From Alicyclobacillus sp. (lineage in GTDB: Bacteria; Bacillota; Bacilli; Alicyclobacillales; Alicyclobacillaceae): a DNA stretch of 41,877 nucleotides. The translations under genes and the position numbers were made by a program. The notes under the pieces were generated by a model, which saw nothing but the letters and a program-made list of their open reading frames with translations, was not told the DNA's origin and searched no databases. Below are positions 1-7,786 of the stretch, one piece after another (position 1 is the stretch's first letter; every line of letters starts with the position of its first letter). The stretch lies in assembly GCF_023511815.1 (NCBI RefSeq), contig NZ_JAIMAV010000017.1, positions 1-41,877 on the forward strand. Reading direction: 5' to 3'.

Positions 1-500
1 TCTGGCATGCGGATCCCATCCATATGTTGCCGGACAACTCCTTCTGGGGAGGCACGGCCGTGTGCGCCATCCTGTTGACCTGGGGGCCCGGGATGTACGT
101 GGCCAGGGTGCTTGCGGTGACGCTGCGCCAGCAGTTCGGTGAGCAGTACGTGTTGACCGCCCTCGGCAAAGGCTTGGGCTGGAAGACGGTGGTGTTCCGA
201 CACATCCTGCGCAACACCTGGCCCAAGCTGGTGCTGGAGTTGCCCGCGGTGTACACGATGGCCATGAGCGGGCTGGTGGCGGTGGAGTTCATCGGGATGC
301 GCGAGCAGGGGGCTGTGTTCGGCGCGCTTCAGGCGCTCGGACACGCCGGGCTCGGATTCAGCACCCTGTGGACGTCCCCCGCGGAATTTCACATCACGGC
401 GCTGACCGCGTACCTGACGTTCTTCTCCCTGTTCACGGCGGTGACGCGGGGAATTGGATGGTATGCGGCGCGCCGATGGAGTTGGATGACCCGTGCGTGA
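1..500 (+). CDS. ABC transporter permease, peptide/nickel type (DppB-like), 5' partial
   Basis: Inner-membrane permease subunit of a binding-protein-dependent importer of the dipeptide/oligopeptide/nickel family. The reading frame is open from base 3, so the gene starts outside the window; the ATG at 24 is probably internal. The visible 166 codons cover the C-terminal half. The cytoplasmic loop around bases 145-230 carries an EAA-type motif (TALGKGLGWKTVVFRHILRN), which docks on the transporter ATPase. It is flanked by hydrophobic membrane segments near bases 60-120, 240-310 and 400-460. It overlaps the next permease gene by 8 bases, as DppB/DppC pairs usually do. The substrate cannot be told because neither the binding protein nor the ATPases lie in the window. 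Confidence 0.85.
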   Translation, partial: WHADPIHMLPDNSFWGGTAVCAILLTWGPGMYVARVLAVTLRQQFGEQYVLTALGKGLGWKTVVFRHILRNTWPKLVLELPAVYTMAMSGLVAVEFIGMREQGAVFGALQALGHAGLGFSTLWTSPAEFHITALTAYLTFFSLFTAVTRGIGWYAARRWSWMTRA

Positions 501-1509
501 GTGGTGGAACCCGAAGACGGCCGCCGGAGCCGTCCTGATCCTGGCGGTGCTCATCCTCGGCGCGGACCCGGGCACATGGGTGCACATCTCCCCGTACGCG
601 CAGGACGTGTGGCATCCGGCGACAGCCACCTCGACCGCGAGCATGCCCCCGTTCCCCCCGTCCCGGCAGCACTGGCTGGGCACGGACCAGGACGGCCACG
701 ACCTGTTCGCACGAATCCTGTACGGCGCCCTGCCGACGCTGTGGGACGCCACCTGGCTCGTGCTGGCGGTGTGGGGGGTGTCCGTGGCCATCGCCCTTCT
801 GCGCGTGGTGTGGCGGATCCCTTTTCCGCTGGTCGATCTCGCCACCGGCCTGACCACCCTCGTCCCGCCGATGCTGGTCGCGCTCCTGTTGCTCGAGGCC
901 CCCGCCTTCTACTTCTCGCCGCGCCTGAACCTGTGGTACTACGCGGTGATCACCTGTCTTGAGAGCGCCCGGTTCATTCCCACGCTGGAGGGGGACCTCC
1001 GCCTGATTTTGGCCCGCCCGTTCATCGAAGCGGCCCACACCACCGGGTGCTCTCCGTGGCGCATCCTCACCCGGCACGTGTGGCCCTGGTTTCGCCCGTA
1101 TCTGGCCGAGTACGTGCCGCTGTCCTACGCGCGCGTGCTGGCCGTCATGGGCGAGCTGGCGTACTTCGGGATCTTCAGCCACCTGCGGCTGATCCGAAGC
1201 GACAGCGCTGTGGTGATTGACAGCCGGCAGTTGGACTGGCCGGCGCTCATCGGGATGGGAAGCCAGCACTGGTTCTCCGATCCGGCGCCCGTTTTGTTTC
1301 CAACGCTCGCCCTGTGCGTCCTCATCCTCGGGTTGCGGCTTCTCGCGGCAGGGGTGTCACCGGCGCTCGAGGGCAACCCAAGCGGGTGGGGACCCTCCTC
1401 GCTCCAATCCGGCGGGCGGAGGGTCCGCCGGCGCGCCGGGTGGCGGCGCCGCGCCCGCTATGCTACGCTGTTTGCGGACAACCGGGGGAGTGGAGGCACA
1501 GACGTTTGA
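493..1509 (+). CDS. ABC transporter permease, peptide/nickel type (DppC-like)
   Basis: Second permease of the same importer as the gene before it. The GTG start at 493 overlaps the upstream stop. Near residues 55-75 it has the DppC signature (HWLGTDQDGHDLFARILYG), and around residues 175-200 an EAA loop (FIEAAHTTGCSPWRILTRHV). About six hydrophobic segments are visible. The last 45 residues are arginine-rich and unlike a membrane domain. They run through the ribosome binding site of the next gene, so the C-terminal tail may be poorly conserved. The stop codon overlaps the TTG start of the glycosyltransferase gene. No ATPase follows, so the rest of the importer must lie upstream of the window or be encoded elsewhere. 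Confidence 0.85.
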   Translation: MREWWNPKTAAGAVLILAVLILGADPGTWVHISPYAQDVWHPATATSTASMPPFPPSRQHWLGTDQDGHDLFARILYGALPTLWDATWLVLAVWGVSVAIALLRVVWRIPFPLVDLATGLTTLVPPMLVALLLLEAPAFYFSPRLNLWYYAVITCLESARFIPTLEGDLRLILARPFIEAAHTTGCSPWRILTRHVWPWFRPYLAEYVPLSYARVLAVMGELAYFGIFSHLRLIRSDSAVVIDSRQLDWPALIGMGSQHWFSDPAPVLFPTLALCVLILGLRLLAAGVSPALEGNPSGWGPSSLQSGGRRVRRRAGWRRRARYATLFADNRGSGGTDV

Positions 1510-2420
1510 AGATCGCGATTCTCATCCCTTGTTACAACGAGGAGCCGACCATCGGCAAGGTCGTCTCCGATTTTCGCCGCGAGCTGCCGGAGGCCGAGGT
1601 GTACGTGTACGACAACAACTCCCGCGATCGCACGGCGGACGTGGCCGCCGCGGCGGGCGCCATCGTGCGGCGGGAACCGCGCCAGGGCAAGGGCAACGTG
1701 GTGCGTTCGATGTTCCGCGACGTCCACGCGGACGTGTACGTCATGGTGGACGGGGACGACACGTACCCGGCCGAGTTCGTGCACCAGCTGATTGCGCCCG
1801 TGATGCGCAAAGAGGCGGACATGGTGATCGGGGACAGGCTCTCCAACGGATCGTACACCAAGGAAAACAAGCGGCCATTTCACAATTTCGGCAACAACCT
1901 GGTGAGGTGGCTGATCAACACCCTGTTTCACTCGGACCTGCGCGACATCATGACCGGGTATCGCGCGTTCAACCGTCTGTTCGTCAAAAACATGCCGGTC
2001 GCCAGCGAGGGCTTTGAGATTGAGACCGAGATGACCCTGCACGCCCTGGACAAGAAGTTTCGGATTGTCGAGATCCCGATTGATTACCGCGACCGGCCGG
2101 AGGGCAGCTTCTCCAAGCTGAACACCCTCAGCGACGGGATGCGGGTGCTGCGGACCGTGTTCTGGATCTTCAAGGATTACAAGCCGCTGGCGTTCTTTTG
2201 CACCGCCGCGCTGGTGTTCTTCGCGTGCGGTCTGGCGGTCGGCATCCCGGTGATCACCGAGTTCATCGCGACCCGCATGATCTCGAAGATCCCGTCCGCC
2301 ATCCTGGCCGTCGGATTCATGATGCTATCCTCCATCTCGGTGACCTGCGGGTTTATCCTCGACACCATCGTGCGGCAACACCGGGATGTCTACCAATTGC
2401 TGTTGAACAAGACGGAGTGA
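1506..2420 (+). CDS. family 2 glycosyltransferase with two C-terminal membrane helices
   Basis: Probable polyprenyl-phosphate sugar transferase of the GT2 DPM1/GtrB/ArnC type. It would move a sugar from a nucleotide donor to undecaprenyl phosphate on the inner face of the membrane. The 304-residue protein opens with the nucleotide-binding strand ILIPCYNEEPTIG, followed by a D-rich metal and donor site (VDGDDTYP, about residues 81-88). It ends with two hydrophobic segments near residues 225-255 and 265-290. The TTG start at 1506 was chosen because GGAGG lies at 1492-1496, 9 bases upstream, and family members begin right before this strand; the longer frame from 1314 overlaps the permease gene. 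The next gene encodes a small SMR-like protein, which suggests a transferase and flippase pair. The sugar is unknown. Confidence 0.82.
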   Translation: MKIAILIPCYNEEPTIGKVVSDFRRELPEAEVYVYDNNSRDRTADVAAAAGAIVRREPRQGKGNVVRSMFRDVHADVYVMVDGDDTYPAEFVHQLIAPVMRKEADMVIGDRLSNGSYTKENKRPFHNFGNNLVRWLINTLFHSDLRDIMTGYRAFNRLFVKNMPVASEGFEIETEMTLHALDKKFRIVEIPIDYRDRPEGSFSKLNTLSDGMRVLRTVFWIFKDYKPLAFFCTAALVFFACGLAVGIPVITEFIATRMISKIPSAILAVGFMMLSSISVTCGFILDTIVRQHRDVYQLLLNKTE

Positions 2421-2425
2421 CGCGC

Positions 2426-2767
2426 ATGAACTATCTTCTGGTGGCGGTGAACATCGCTCTGCTCGTGACCGGGCAGGCGCTGTGGAAGATCGGAATTGGG
2501 TCGTTGTCGCTCCACGGCATCGGGGATCTGTTTCGCGCCCTGCTTTCGCCCTGGATCCTCGGCGGCATTGTTCTGTACGGAATCGCGACCCTGGTGTGGA
2601 TCTATCTGCTCAAGCAACTGCCGCTGAGCATGCTGTACCCGATGCAGAGCCTCGCGTATGTGGCGGCCGTGCTGGTCGCGCTGTTCTTTTTCCATGAAAG
2701 CGTGCCGCCGACGCGCTGGGTGGGGCTTTGCATCATCCTCATCGGGGTGGTGTTCGTGGCCCGGTAA
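2426..2767 (+). CDS. small four-helix membrane protein, SMR/EamA (ArnE/ArnF-like)
   Basis: The product has 113 residues and is almost entirely hydrophobic, with four predicted membrane helices. This is the size and layout of small multidrug resistance proteins and of the ArnE/ArnF subunits that flip undecaprenyl-linked aminoarabinose. A conserved-looking segment, PLSMLYPMQSLAYVAAVL, sits before the third and fourth helices, where the family has its GVG-containing helix. The ATG at 2426 lies 5 bases after the glycosyltransferase stop, so the two are surely co-transcribed. From that context I infer a flippase role for a lipid-linked sugar rather than drug efflux. Homology alone does not decide between the two. 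Confidence 0.75.
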   Translation: MNYLLVAVNIALLVTGQALWKIGIGSLSLHGIGDLFRALLSPWILGGIVLYGIATLVWIYLLKQLPLSMLYPMQSLAYVAAVLVALFFFHESVPPTRWVGLCIILIGVVFVAR

Positions 2768-2842
2768 CCGCGCGCAGGGGGCCGGCGGGGGGTGCCACCC
2801 TCCGGATCCTCGGCGCGGAGGCGGACGAGAGGAGGGGACCGA

Positions 2843-3616
2843 ATGCGGCTGGTGATTGACGGGGTGTCGAAGGTGTACCGGGATCGGCGCGGCCGGGAGA
2901 CGGTCGCCCTCGAAGACATCCATCTGACGGTCGAGGAACACGCCTTCATCGCCATCGTCGGGCCGAGCGGGTGCGGCAAGTCGACCCTGCTCTCGATGGT
3001 GGCCGGACTCACGGAGCCGACCGCGGGCGAGATCTACTTCGAGGGTGTGAACGGAGACCGCCCGCGCATCGGCATGGTGTTCCAGGAGCACGCCCTGTTC
3101 CCGTGGCGGACGGTGCAGCGCAATGTCGAGTTCGGCCTGGAACAGCTCGGGGTCCCGAAGCGGGAGCGCGCACAGCGCGCGCGGGAGATGATCAGTCGGG
3201 TGGGCCTTGCGGGATTTGAGGACAAATACCCGCATCAGCTCTCGGGCGGGATGCGCCAGCGGGTGGGCATCGCGCGCGCCTTCGTCGTCGAACCCGAGCT
3301 GTTGCTCATGGACGAGCCCCTCTCGGCGCTCGACGCGCAGTCGCGTCTCATCATGCAGGACGAGCTGGTGAATCTGTGGGAATCCGTCCGCCAGAAGACG
3401 CTGTATGTCACGCACAACATCGACGAGGCGGTGGCCCTGGCGGACCGCGTGGTGGTGTTGTCACGGCGGCCGGGCCGGATTGTGCGGGTGGTGGACATCG
3501 ACATCCCGCGGGCCGAGCGCCGATCGGCACAGGCGCAGGGGGCGCTGTTCGCCCATAGGGACGCCATCTGGCAGACGATTCGGCACGACGCCCAGCAGGC
3601 GTTGGTGGAGGGATGA
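2843..3616 (+). CDS. ABC transporter ATP-binding protein, sulfonate/nitrate/taurine type
   Basis: ATPase subunit that powers an SsuABC/TauABC-like importer at the inner face of the membrane. It has 257 residues. It shows a Walker A motif (GPSGCGKST), a Q-loop (MVFQEHALFPWR, typical of the SsuB/TauB group), the signature LSGGMRQRVGIARA, a Walker B segment (LLLMDEPLSALD) and the switch histidine in YVTHNIDEA. The ATG at 2843 follows GAGGAGG at 2829-2835. An in-frame upstream ATG at 2792 has no good binding site. The stop overlaps the start of the permease gene (ATGA), so the two are translationally coupled. A sulfur- or nitrogen-containing small molecule is the likely cargo, but the substrate is not readable from the sequence. 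Confidence 0.9.
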   Translation: MRLVIDGVSKVYRDRRGRETVALEDIHLTVEEHAFIAIVGPSGCGKSTLLSMVAGLTEPTAGEIYFEGVNGDRPRIGMVFQEHALFPWRTVQRNVEFGLEQLGVPKRERAQRAREMISRVGLAGFEDKYPHQLSGGMRQRVGIARAFVVEPELLLMDEPLSALDAQSRLIMQDELVNLWESVRQKTLYVTHNIDEAVALADRVVVLSRRPGRIVRVVDIDIPRAERRSAQAQGALFAHRDAIWQTIRHDAQQALVEG

Positions 3617-4449
3617 GGATGCCAATCTCGTCGGACAACCCCTCGGGCCCGGATGTGCGATCCCGGGTGCCGGTGCGTTACCGAATGCATTTCGTGGAGC
3701 GAAGGGCTCCGGCTTGGCAGGGCCCGCTCGGCATCGTTTTGCTGTTGGCGCTGTGGCAGGGACTGGCGATGGCGGGCGTCATCCCGGAGGCCGACCTGCC
3801 GAGCCCGCTGTCGATTGTGCAGGCGGGGGTCGCGCTGGCCATCAGCGGCGATCTGTGGATGAACACCGCGGCGAGCCTCGGGCGCATCGCCGCCGGGTAT
3901 GTGCTCGGGGCGGCGACGGGGATGGTGCTCGGGCTGTGGCTCGGCTTTTCGCGCGTCGCGGAGCGCGTCGGTCTGCCCGTGGCCGGTGCGCTGTATCCCA
4001 TCCCGAAGCTGGCCATCATTCCGCTCATCATCCTCTGGGTGGGGGCGGGGGAAGCGTCGAAGGTGCTGGTCATCGCGGCCGAGGTGCTGTTCCCGGTCCT
4101 GTTCAACACGTACGCCGGGGTGCGCAACACCGACCCCGCGCTGCTGCGTGCGGCGGTCAGTTTCGGCGCGTCGCGCCGGACGCTGGTGTGGCGGGTGATT
4201 CTTCCAGCGTCGCTGCCCACGGTGTTCGCCGGGCTGCGCATCGGCGCCGGGCTCAGTCTTCTGGTGCTGGTGGCCGCGGAGATGATCGGCGCGCAGCACG
4301 GCCTCGGCGCGATGATCCTGCAGTACTCGTCGCTGATGCTGACGGCCAATGTGCTGGTCGGCGTGGTGGTGCTCAGCGCGCTCGGTCTCCTCATCAGCAG
4401 GGGGCTGGCGTGGTTGGAACGGCGTCTGCTGCCCTGGCAGGCGCGCTGA
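3613..4449 (+). CDS. ABC transporter permease, sulfonate/nitrate/taurine type
   Basis: Membrane subunit that pairs with the upstream ATPase. It is 278 residues long, near the usual 250-280 of SsuC/TauC proteins. About six hydrophobic segments are visible. The cytoplasmic EAA loop lies around residues 177-200 (LRAAVSFGASRRTLVWRVIL). The segment YPIPKLAIIPLIILWVGAGEASK near residues 127-149 is typical of this subfamily. The ATG at 3613 overlaps the ATPase stop; a second in-frame ATG at 3619 is also possible and would shorten the protein by two residues. The lipoprotein gene follows after about 125 bases that contain a promoter. Confidence 0.9.
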   Translation: MRMPISSDNPSGPDVRSRVPVRYRMHFVERRAPAWQGPLGIVLLLALWQGLAMAGVIPEADLPSPLSIVQAGVALAISGDLWMNTAASLGRIAAGYVLGAATGMVLGLWLGFSRVAERVGLPVAGALYPIPKLAIIPLIILWVGAGEASKVLVIAAEVLFPVLFNTYAGVRNTDPALLRAAVSFGASRRTLVWRVILPASLPTVFAGLRIGAGLSLLVLVAAEMIGAQHGLGAMILQYSSLMLTANVLVGVVVLSALGLLISRGLAWLERRLLPWQAR

Positions 4450-4462
4450 GCCGCGCGGGGGC

Positions 4463-4491
4463 TTGCCGAACCCGAGCAGACATCGTATGAT
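4463..4491 (+). promoter_or_regulatory. sigma-A promoter before the substrate-binding lipoprotein gene
   Basis: A -35 box TTGCCG (4463-4468) and a -10 box TATGAT (4486-4491) are separated by 17 bases. Transcription would start near 4498, some 77 bases before the lipoprotein start. It gives the binding protein extra transcripts beyond those from the operon, which fits the excess of binding protein usual for such importers. Confidence 0.65.
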
Positions 4492-4574
4492 GGTTCGAAA
4501 ATCATCGACATCGTCCGCCCTGCGAACGATGGGGCCCACAACGGGCCGGAGCGAGACAGAGGGAGTGGAGTTGG

Positions 4575-5663
4575 ATGAGACGTTGGATGTGCGCGGCGGC
4601 CGCCCTGGCCCTTTTGGGGGTGGCCGGATGCGGCCAGACGGGTGCGGGTGGCGGCAATACGGCGGCGGGTTCGGGGCAGGGGCAGCCGACGGGGAACGCC
4701 GGGGGCGGGGCGGCCGGAGGCAGCGCCGCGACCATCACCGTCGGGACGACCCCGCTGGTCAGCTCGGCGCCCATCTTTCTGGCCGAAGACCTCGGCTACT
4801 GGAAGGACCTCGGGCTCGACGTTCAGCTGAAGACGTACGAATCGGCCGGAGAGATTGACGTCGCGACGGCGGCCAACACCCTCGACGTCAGCGCGACCGG
4901 GATCACCGCGAGCCTGTTCAATCTTTGGGCGAGCGGGAAGAAGGAATACATCGTCGCGGACAAAGGGCGCATCTGGCCGGGGCAGAAGTTCGAGGCGCTG
5001 GTGGCCAGCGACCAGGCGTGGCAGGCCGGCGTCCGCACGGTGGCGGATCTGAAAGGGAAGCGGTTCGGCAATACGGCGGCGGGATCGACCTTCGATTACC
5101 TGCTCGGCGTGATGCTTGCGAACAACCATCTCTCTCTGAAGGACATCCAGGAGGTGCCGCTGCACACCACCTCGAACATCGCGGCGGCGGTGGAGTCCGG
5201 CCAGGTGGACGCGGCCATTCTGCCGCAGCCGGCGGCCAACAAGGAGTTGGCGAGCGGCAAGGCGCACCTCATCGCCTGGGTGGACGACAACGTCAAGGCG
5301 GACCTGTTGGTCCTCGCCTACTCGCCGAACTTCCGGGCCAATTCCGACCTGGCGACGAAGTTCATGGAGGGCTACCTCAAGGCGGTCCGCTTCTACAATC
5401 AGCACGTCTTTGGCAACCACGGAGCCGACGACCCGGATTCGAAAAAGGGACTTGACATCATCGCCAAGTACACCAAGCAGCCGGCCGACGTGGTGAAGAC
5501 CGAACTGATCTATGTGGATCCGAACGCCGAGGTCGATCCGGAGAACATCGAGAACCAGCTGAAGTTCTACCAGAGCGCCGGATTCGTCAAAGGGGACGTC
5601 GACGTCAGGAGCATGGTCGACGACTCGTTCCTGAAACAGGCGCGGCAGAAGCTGGGCTCCTGA
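4575..5663 (+). CDS. ABC transporter substrate-binding lipoprotein (SsuA/THI5-like)
   Basis: Extracytoplasmic binding protein for the importer encoded just upstream. The 362-residue product begins with a short signal peptide and a lipobox (LLGVAGC, Cys19), so it should be lipid-anchored to the outer face of the membrane. A glycine-rich linker of about 35 residues follows. The mature fold is of the NMT1/SsuA type: it starts with TITVGTTPLVSSAPIFLAED, has the helix motif GYWKDLGLDV, and later VADLKGKRFGNTAAGSTFDYL. Two weak ribosome binding sites (GGGAG, GGAG) precede the ATG. Together with the SsuB/SsuC-like partners this suggests a sulfonate, nitrate, pyrimidine-precursor or related ligand; the ligand cannot be fixed by reading. 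Confidence 0.88.
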   Translation: MRRWMCAAAALALLGVAGCGQTGAGGGNTAAGSGQGQPTGNAGGGAAGGSAATITVGTTPLVSSAPIFLAEDLGYWKDLGLDVQLKTYESAGEIDVATAANTLDVSATGITASLFNLWASGKKEYIVADKGRIWPGQKFEALVASDQAWQAGVRTVADLKGKRFGNTAAGSTFDYLLGVMLANNHLSLKDIQEVPLHTTSNIAAAVESGQVDAAILPQPAANKELASGKAHLIAWVDDNVKADLLVLAYSPNFRANSDLATKFMEGYLKAVRFYNQHVFGNHGADDPDSKKGLDIIAKYTKQPADVVKTELIYVDPNAEVDPENIENQLKFYQSAGFVKGDVDVRSMVDDSFLKQARQKLGS

Positions 5664-5836
5664 CCGGCCGCGCCAGGTGCCCCGCGGGCGCGGCGGTGGG
5701 CCGGGGGGCGGCCGCGCCGGGGTGCCCCGGCCGCACGGGGCCGGCGCGGGCCCGTCTCGGAGCCGGCGTGGACGCGTGGGCCTGAGCGGCGGGACGCGGG
5801 AGCGCGGGCGTGCGGGAGCGCGGGCGGTGGACTTCG
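5664..5836. other. GC-rich gap without a gene
   Basis: No credible gene is seen on either strand. The stretch is extremely GC-rich, and the open frames through it give only low-complexity Gly/Arg/Pro sequences. Near its right end lies an imperfect 16-base tandem duplication (5796-5827). GC-rich inverted repeats after the lipoprotein stop lack a T run, so no convincing terminator for the transporter operon is visible. Confidence 0.6.
5796..5827. repeat. 16-base tandem duplication
   Basis: The unit GCGGGAGCGCGGGCGT (5796-5811) is followed directly by a second copy (5812-5827) that differs only in its last base. It sits 10 bases upstream of the lepA -35 box. Confidence 0.7.
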
Positions 5837-5866
5837 TTGTCACGCGGCGGATTGGAATGCTATAAT
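5837..5866 (+). promoter_or_regulatory. lepA promoter with extended -10
   Basis: A -35 box TTGTCA (5837-5842) and a perfect -10 box TATAAT (5861-5866) are 18 bases apart. TGC directly before the -10 gives an extended -10 element. Transcription should start near 5873, about 110 bases before the lepA ATG. This is one of the best sigma-A promoters in the window. Confidence 0.8.
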
Positions 5867-5886
5867 CGTGTCGCATTTTGTCGGGT

Positions 5887-5914
5887 GCCGCGCCTGCCGG
5901 GCGCGGCGCGTTTT
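5887..5914 (+). terminator. hairpin in the lepA leader, attenuator-like
   Basis: A perfect 8-base-pair stem (5887-5894 with 5900-5907) and a 5-base loop are followed by GCG and TTTT. It starts only about 14 bases after the predicted transcription start. It resembles a weak intrinsic terminator or a 5' stabilising hairpin. The short T run makes full termination doubtful. Confidence 0.45.
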
Positions 5915-5983
5915 GTAGACGGCTTGAGACAGGGGCCGCGAACGGGGCGGCCGGGCACCTGCATCGGGGGAGGCGGCAGCGGG

Positions 5984-7786
5984 ATGGACGAACGGCAGCG
6001 GCGGATCCGCAACTTCTGCATCATCGCGCACATCGACCACGGAAAATCGACGCTCGCGGATCGCCTGCTGGAGCGCACCGGCACCGTGTCGGAGCGGGAG
6101 ATGCAGGATCAGCTGCTCGACCAGCTGGACCTGGAGCGGGAGCGGGGCATCACCATCAAACTGCAGCCGGTGCGCCTGTTCTACAAGGCGCAGGACGGCG
6201 TGGAGTACGAACTGAACCTGATTGACACCCCGGGACACGTGGACTTCACGTACGAGGTCTCGCGCAGTCTGGCGGCTTGCGAAGGCGCCCTGTTGGTGGT
6301 CGATGCCGCCCAGGGGGTGGAGGCCCAGACGTTGGCCAACGTCTACTTGGCCCTCGATAACAATCTGGAGATCCTGCCGGTGATCAACAAGATTGATCTT
6401 CCGAGCGCCGACCCCGAGCGGGTCAAGCAGGAGATTGAGGACATCATCGGATTGGACGCGAGCGACGCGGTGCTGGCGTCGGCCAAGGCGGGCATCGGGA
6501 TCGACGAGGTGTTGGAGCAGATTGTGCACAAGGTCCCGCCGCCGCACGGCGATCCGGACGCGCCTTTGCAGGCGTTGGTGTTCGATTCGCACTACGACTC
6601 GTACCGGGGCGTCATCGTCTACATCCGCGTCGTCAACGGCCAGATCCGCCCCGGCATGCGCATCCGCATGATGGCGACGCAGGCCGAGTTCGAGGTGGTG
6701 GAGGTCGGCGTGTTCCGGCCCGGGATGACGCCGGTCGAGGGCCTGGCGGCGGGAGAGGTCGGGTATTTCGCGGCGAGCATCAAGAACGTCCGCGACACGC
6801 GCGTCGGCGACACGGTGACCGACGCCCTGCGTCCGTGTGCGGCGCCGCTGCCCGGCTACCGCAGGGTGACGCCGATGGTGTTCTGCGGGCTGTATCCGGT
6901 GGACAGCGGCGACTACCAGGACCTGCGCGAAGCCCTCGAAAAGCTGTCGCTCAACGACGCGGCCCTGACCTTTGAGCCGGAGACCTCGAGTGCGCTCGGG
7001 TTCGGCTTTCGGTGCGGCTTTCTCGGCTTGCTGCACATGGAGATTGTCCAGGAGCGGCTGGAGCGCGAGTACAATCTGACGTTGATCACGACGGCGCCCA
7101 GCGTCGTGTACCACGTGTACCTGACGGACGGCACGCGCGTGGAGGTGGACAACCCGAGCAAGATGCCGCCCGCCGAGCGGATCGAGCACGTGGAGGAGCC
7201 GGTGGTGACGGCCTCCGTCATCACGCCGAACGACTACGTCGGCCCGGTGATGGAGCTGTGCCAGGAGAAGCGGGGCGTGTTCAAGGACATGCAGTATCTC
7301 GACCAGACGCGCGTGACGCTCAAGTACGAGCTGCCCCTGGCCGAGATTGTCTACGACTTCTTCGACCGCCTCAAGTCGTGCACGCGCGGTTACGCGTCGT
7401 TCGACTACGAGCTGGCGGGGTATCAGCCGTCCAACCTGGTCAAGATGGATATTTTGTTGAACGGAGAGGTGGTCGACGCCCTGTCGTTCATCGTCCACCG
7501 CGACAAGGCGTATCCGCGCGGGCGCGCCCTGTGCGAGAAGCTCAAGGAGCTCATCCCCAGGCAGCTGTTCGAGGTGCCGATCCAGGCGGCCATCGGCAAC
7601 CGCGTGATCGCCCGCGAGACCATCAAGGCGATGCGCAAGAACGTGCTCGCGAAATGTTACGGGGGCGACATCACGCGCAAACGCAAGCTGTTGGAGAAAC
7701 AGAAGGAAGGCAAGAAGCGGATGAAGCAGGTGGGCAGCGTCGAAGTGCCGCAGGAGGCGTTCATGGCCGTGCTGAAGATGGAGTGA
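5984..7786 (+). CDS. lepA: elongation factor 4 (LepA)
   Basis: Ribosome-bound GTPase that helps 30S assembly and back-translocation. The 600-residue product is the family's normal length. It has G1 AHIDHGKST (residues 15-23), the switch region with RGITIK, G3 DTPGH, G4 NKID and a G5-like ASAKAG segment. EF-G-like domains follow, and then the LepA-specific C-terminal region ending around [22 protein letters not shown]. The ATG at 5984 follows GGGGGAGG at 5965-5972; the longer open frame from 5810 starts before the promoter. The stop overlaps the hemW start (TGATG), so the two are coupled. The same lepA-hemW order is standard in Bacillales. Confidence 0.97.
   Translation: MDERQRRIRNFCIIAHIDHGKSTLADRLLERTGTVSEREMQDQLLDQLDLERERGITIKLQPVRLFYKAQDGVEYELNLIDTPGHVDFTYEVSRSLAACEGALLVVDAAQGVEAQTLANVYLALDNNLEILPVINKIDLPSADPERVKQEIEDIIGLDASDAVLASAKAGIGIDEVLEQIVHKVPPPHGDPDAPLQALVFDSHYDSYRGVIVYIRVVNGQIRPGMRIRMMATQAEFEVVEVGVFRPGMTPVEGLAAGEVGYFAASIKNVRDTRVGDTVTDALRPCAAPLPGYRRVTPMVFCGLYPVDSGDYQDLREALEKLSLNDAALTFEPETSSALGFGFRCGFLGLLHMEIVQERLEREYNLTLITTAPSVVYHVYLTDGTRVEVDNPSKMPPAERIEHVEEPVVTASVITPNDYVGPVMELCQEKRGVFKDMQYLDQTRVTLKYELPLAEIVYDFFDRLKSCTRGYASFDYELAGYQPSNLVKMDILLNGEVVDALSFIVHRDKAYPRGRALCEKLKELIPRQLFEVPIQAAIGNRVIARETIKAMRKNVLAKCYGGDITRKRKLLEKQKEGKKRMKQVGSVEVPQEAFMAVLKME

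Noticed and set aside
433-1269. Long minus-strand open frame over the second permease gene
   Set aside because: The product is rich in Arg, His, Gln and Gly with no domain pattern. It is a shadow caused by high GC content; the plus strand encodes a clear permease.
2768-2842. Possible riboswitch before the sulfonate-type transporter
   Set aside because: The 75-base gap is too short and shows no conserved riboswitch core or terminator.
5677-5865. 62-residue plus-strand frame in the gap before lepA
   Set aside because: It gives Gly/Arg/Pro-rich low-complexity sequence, has no ribosome binding site and covers the lepA promoter.
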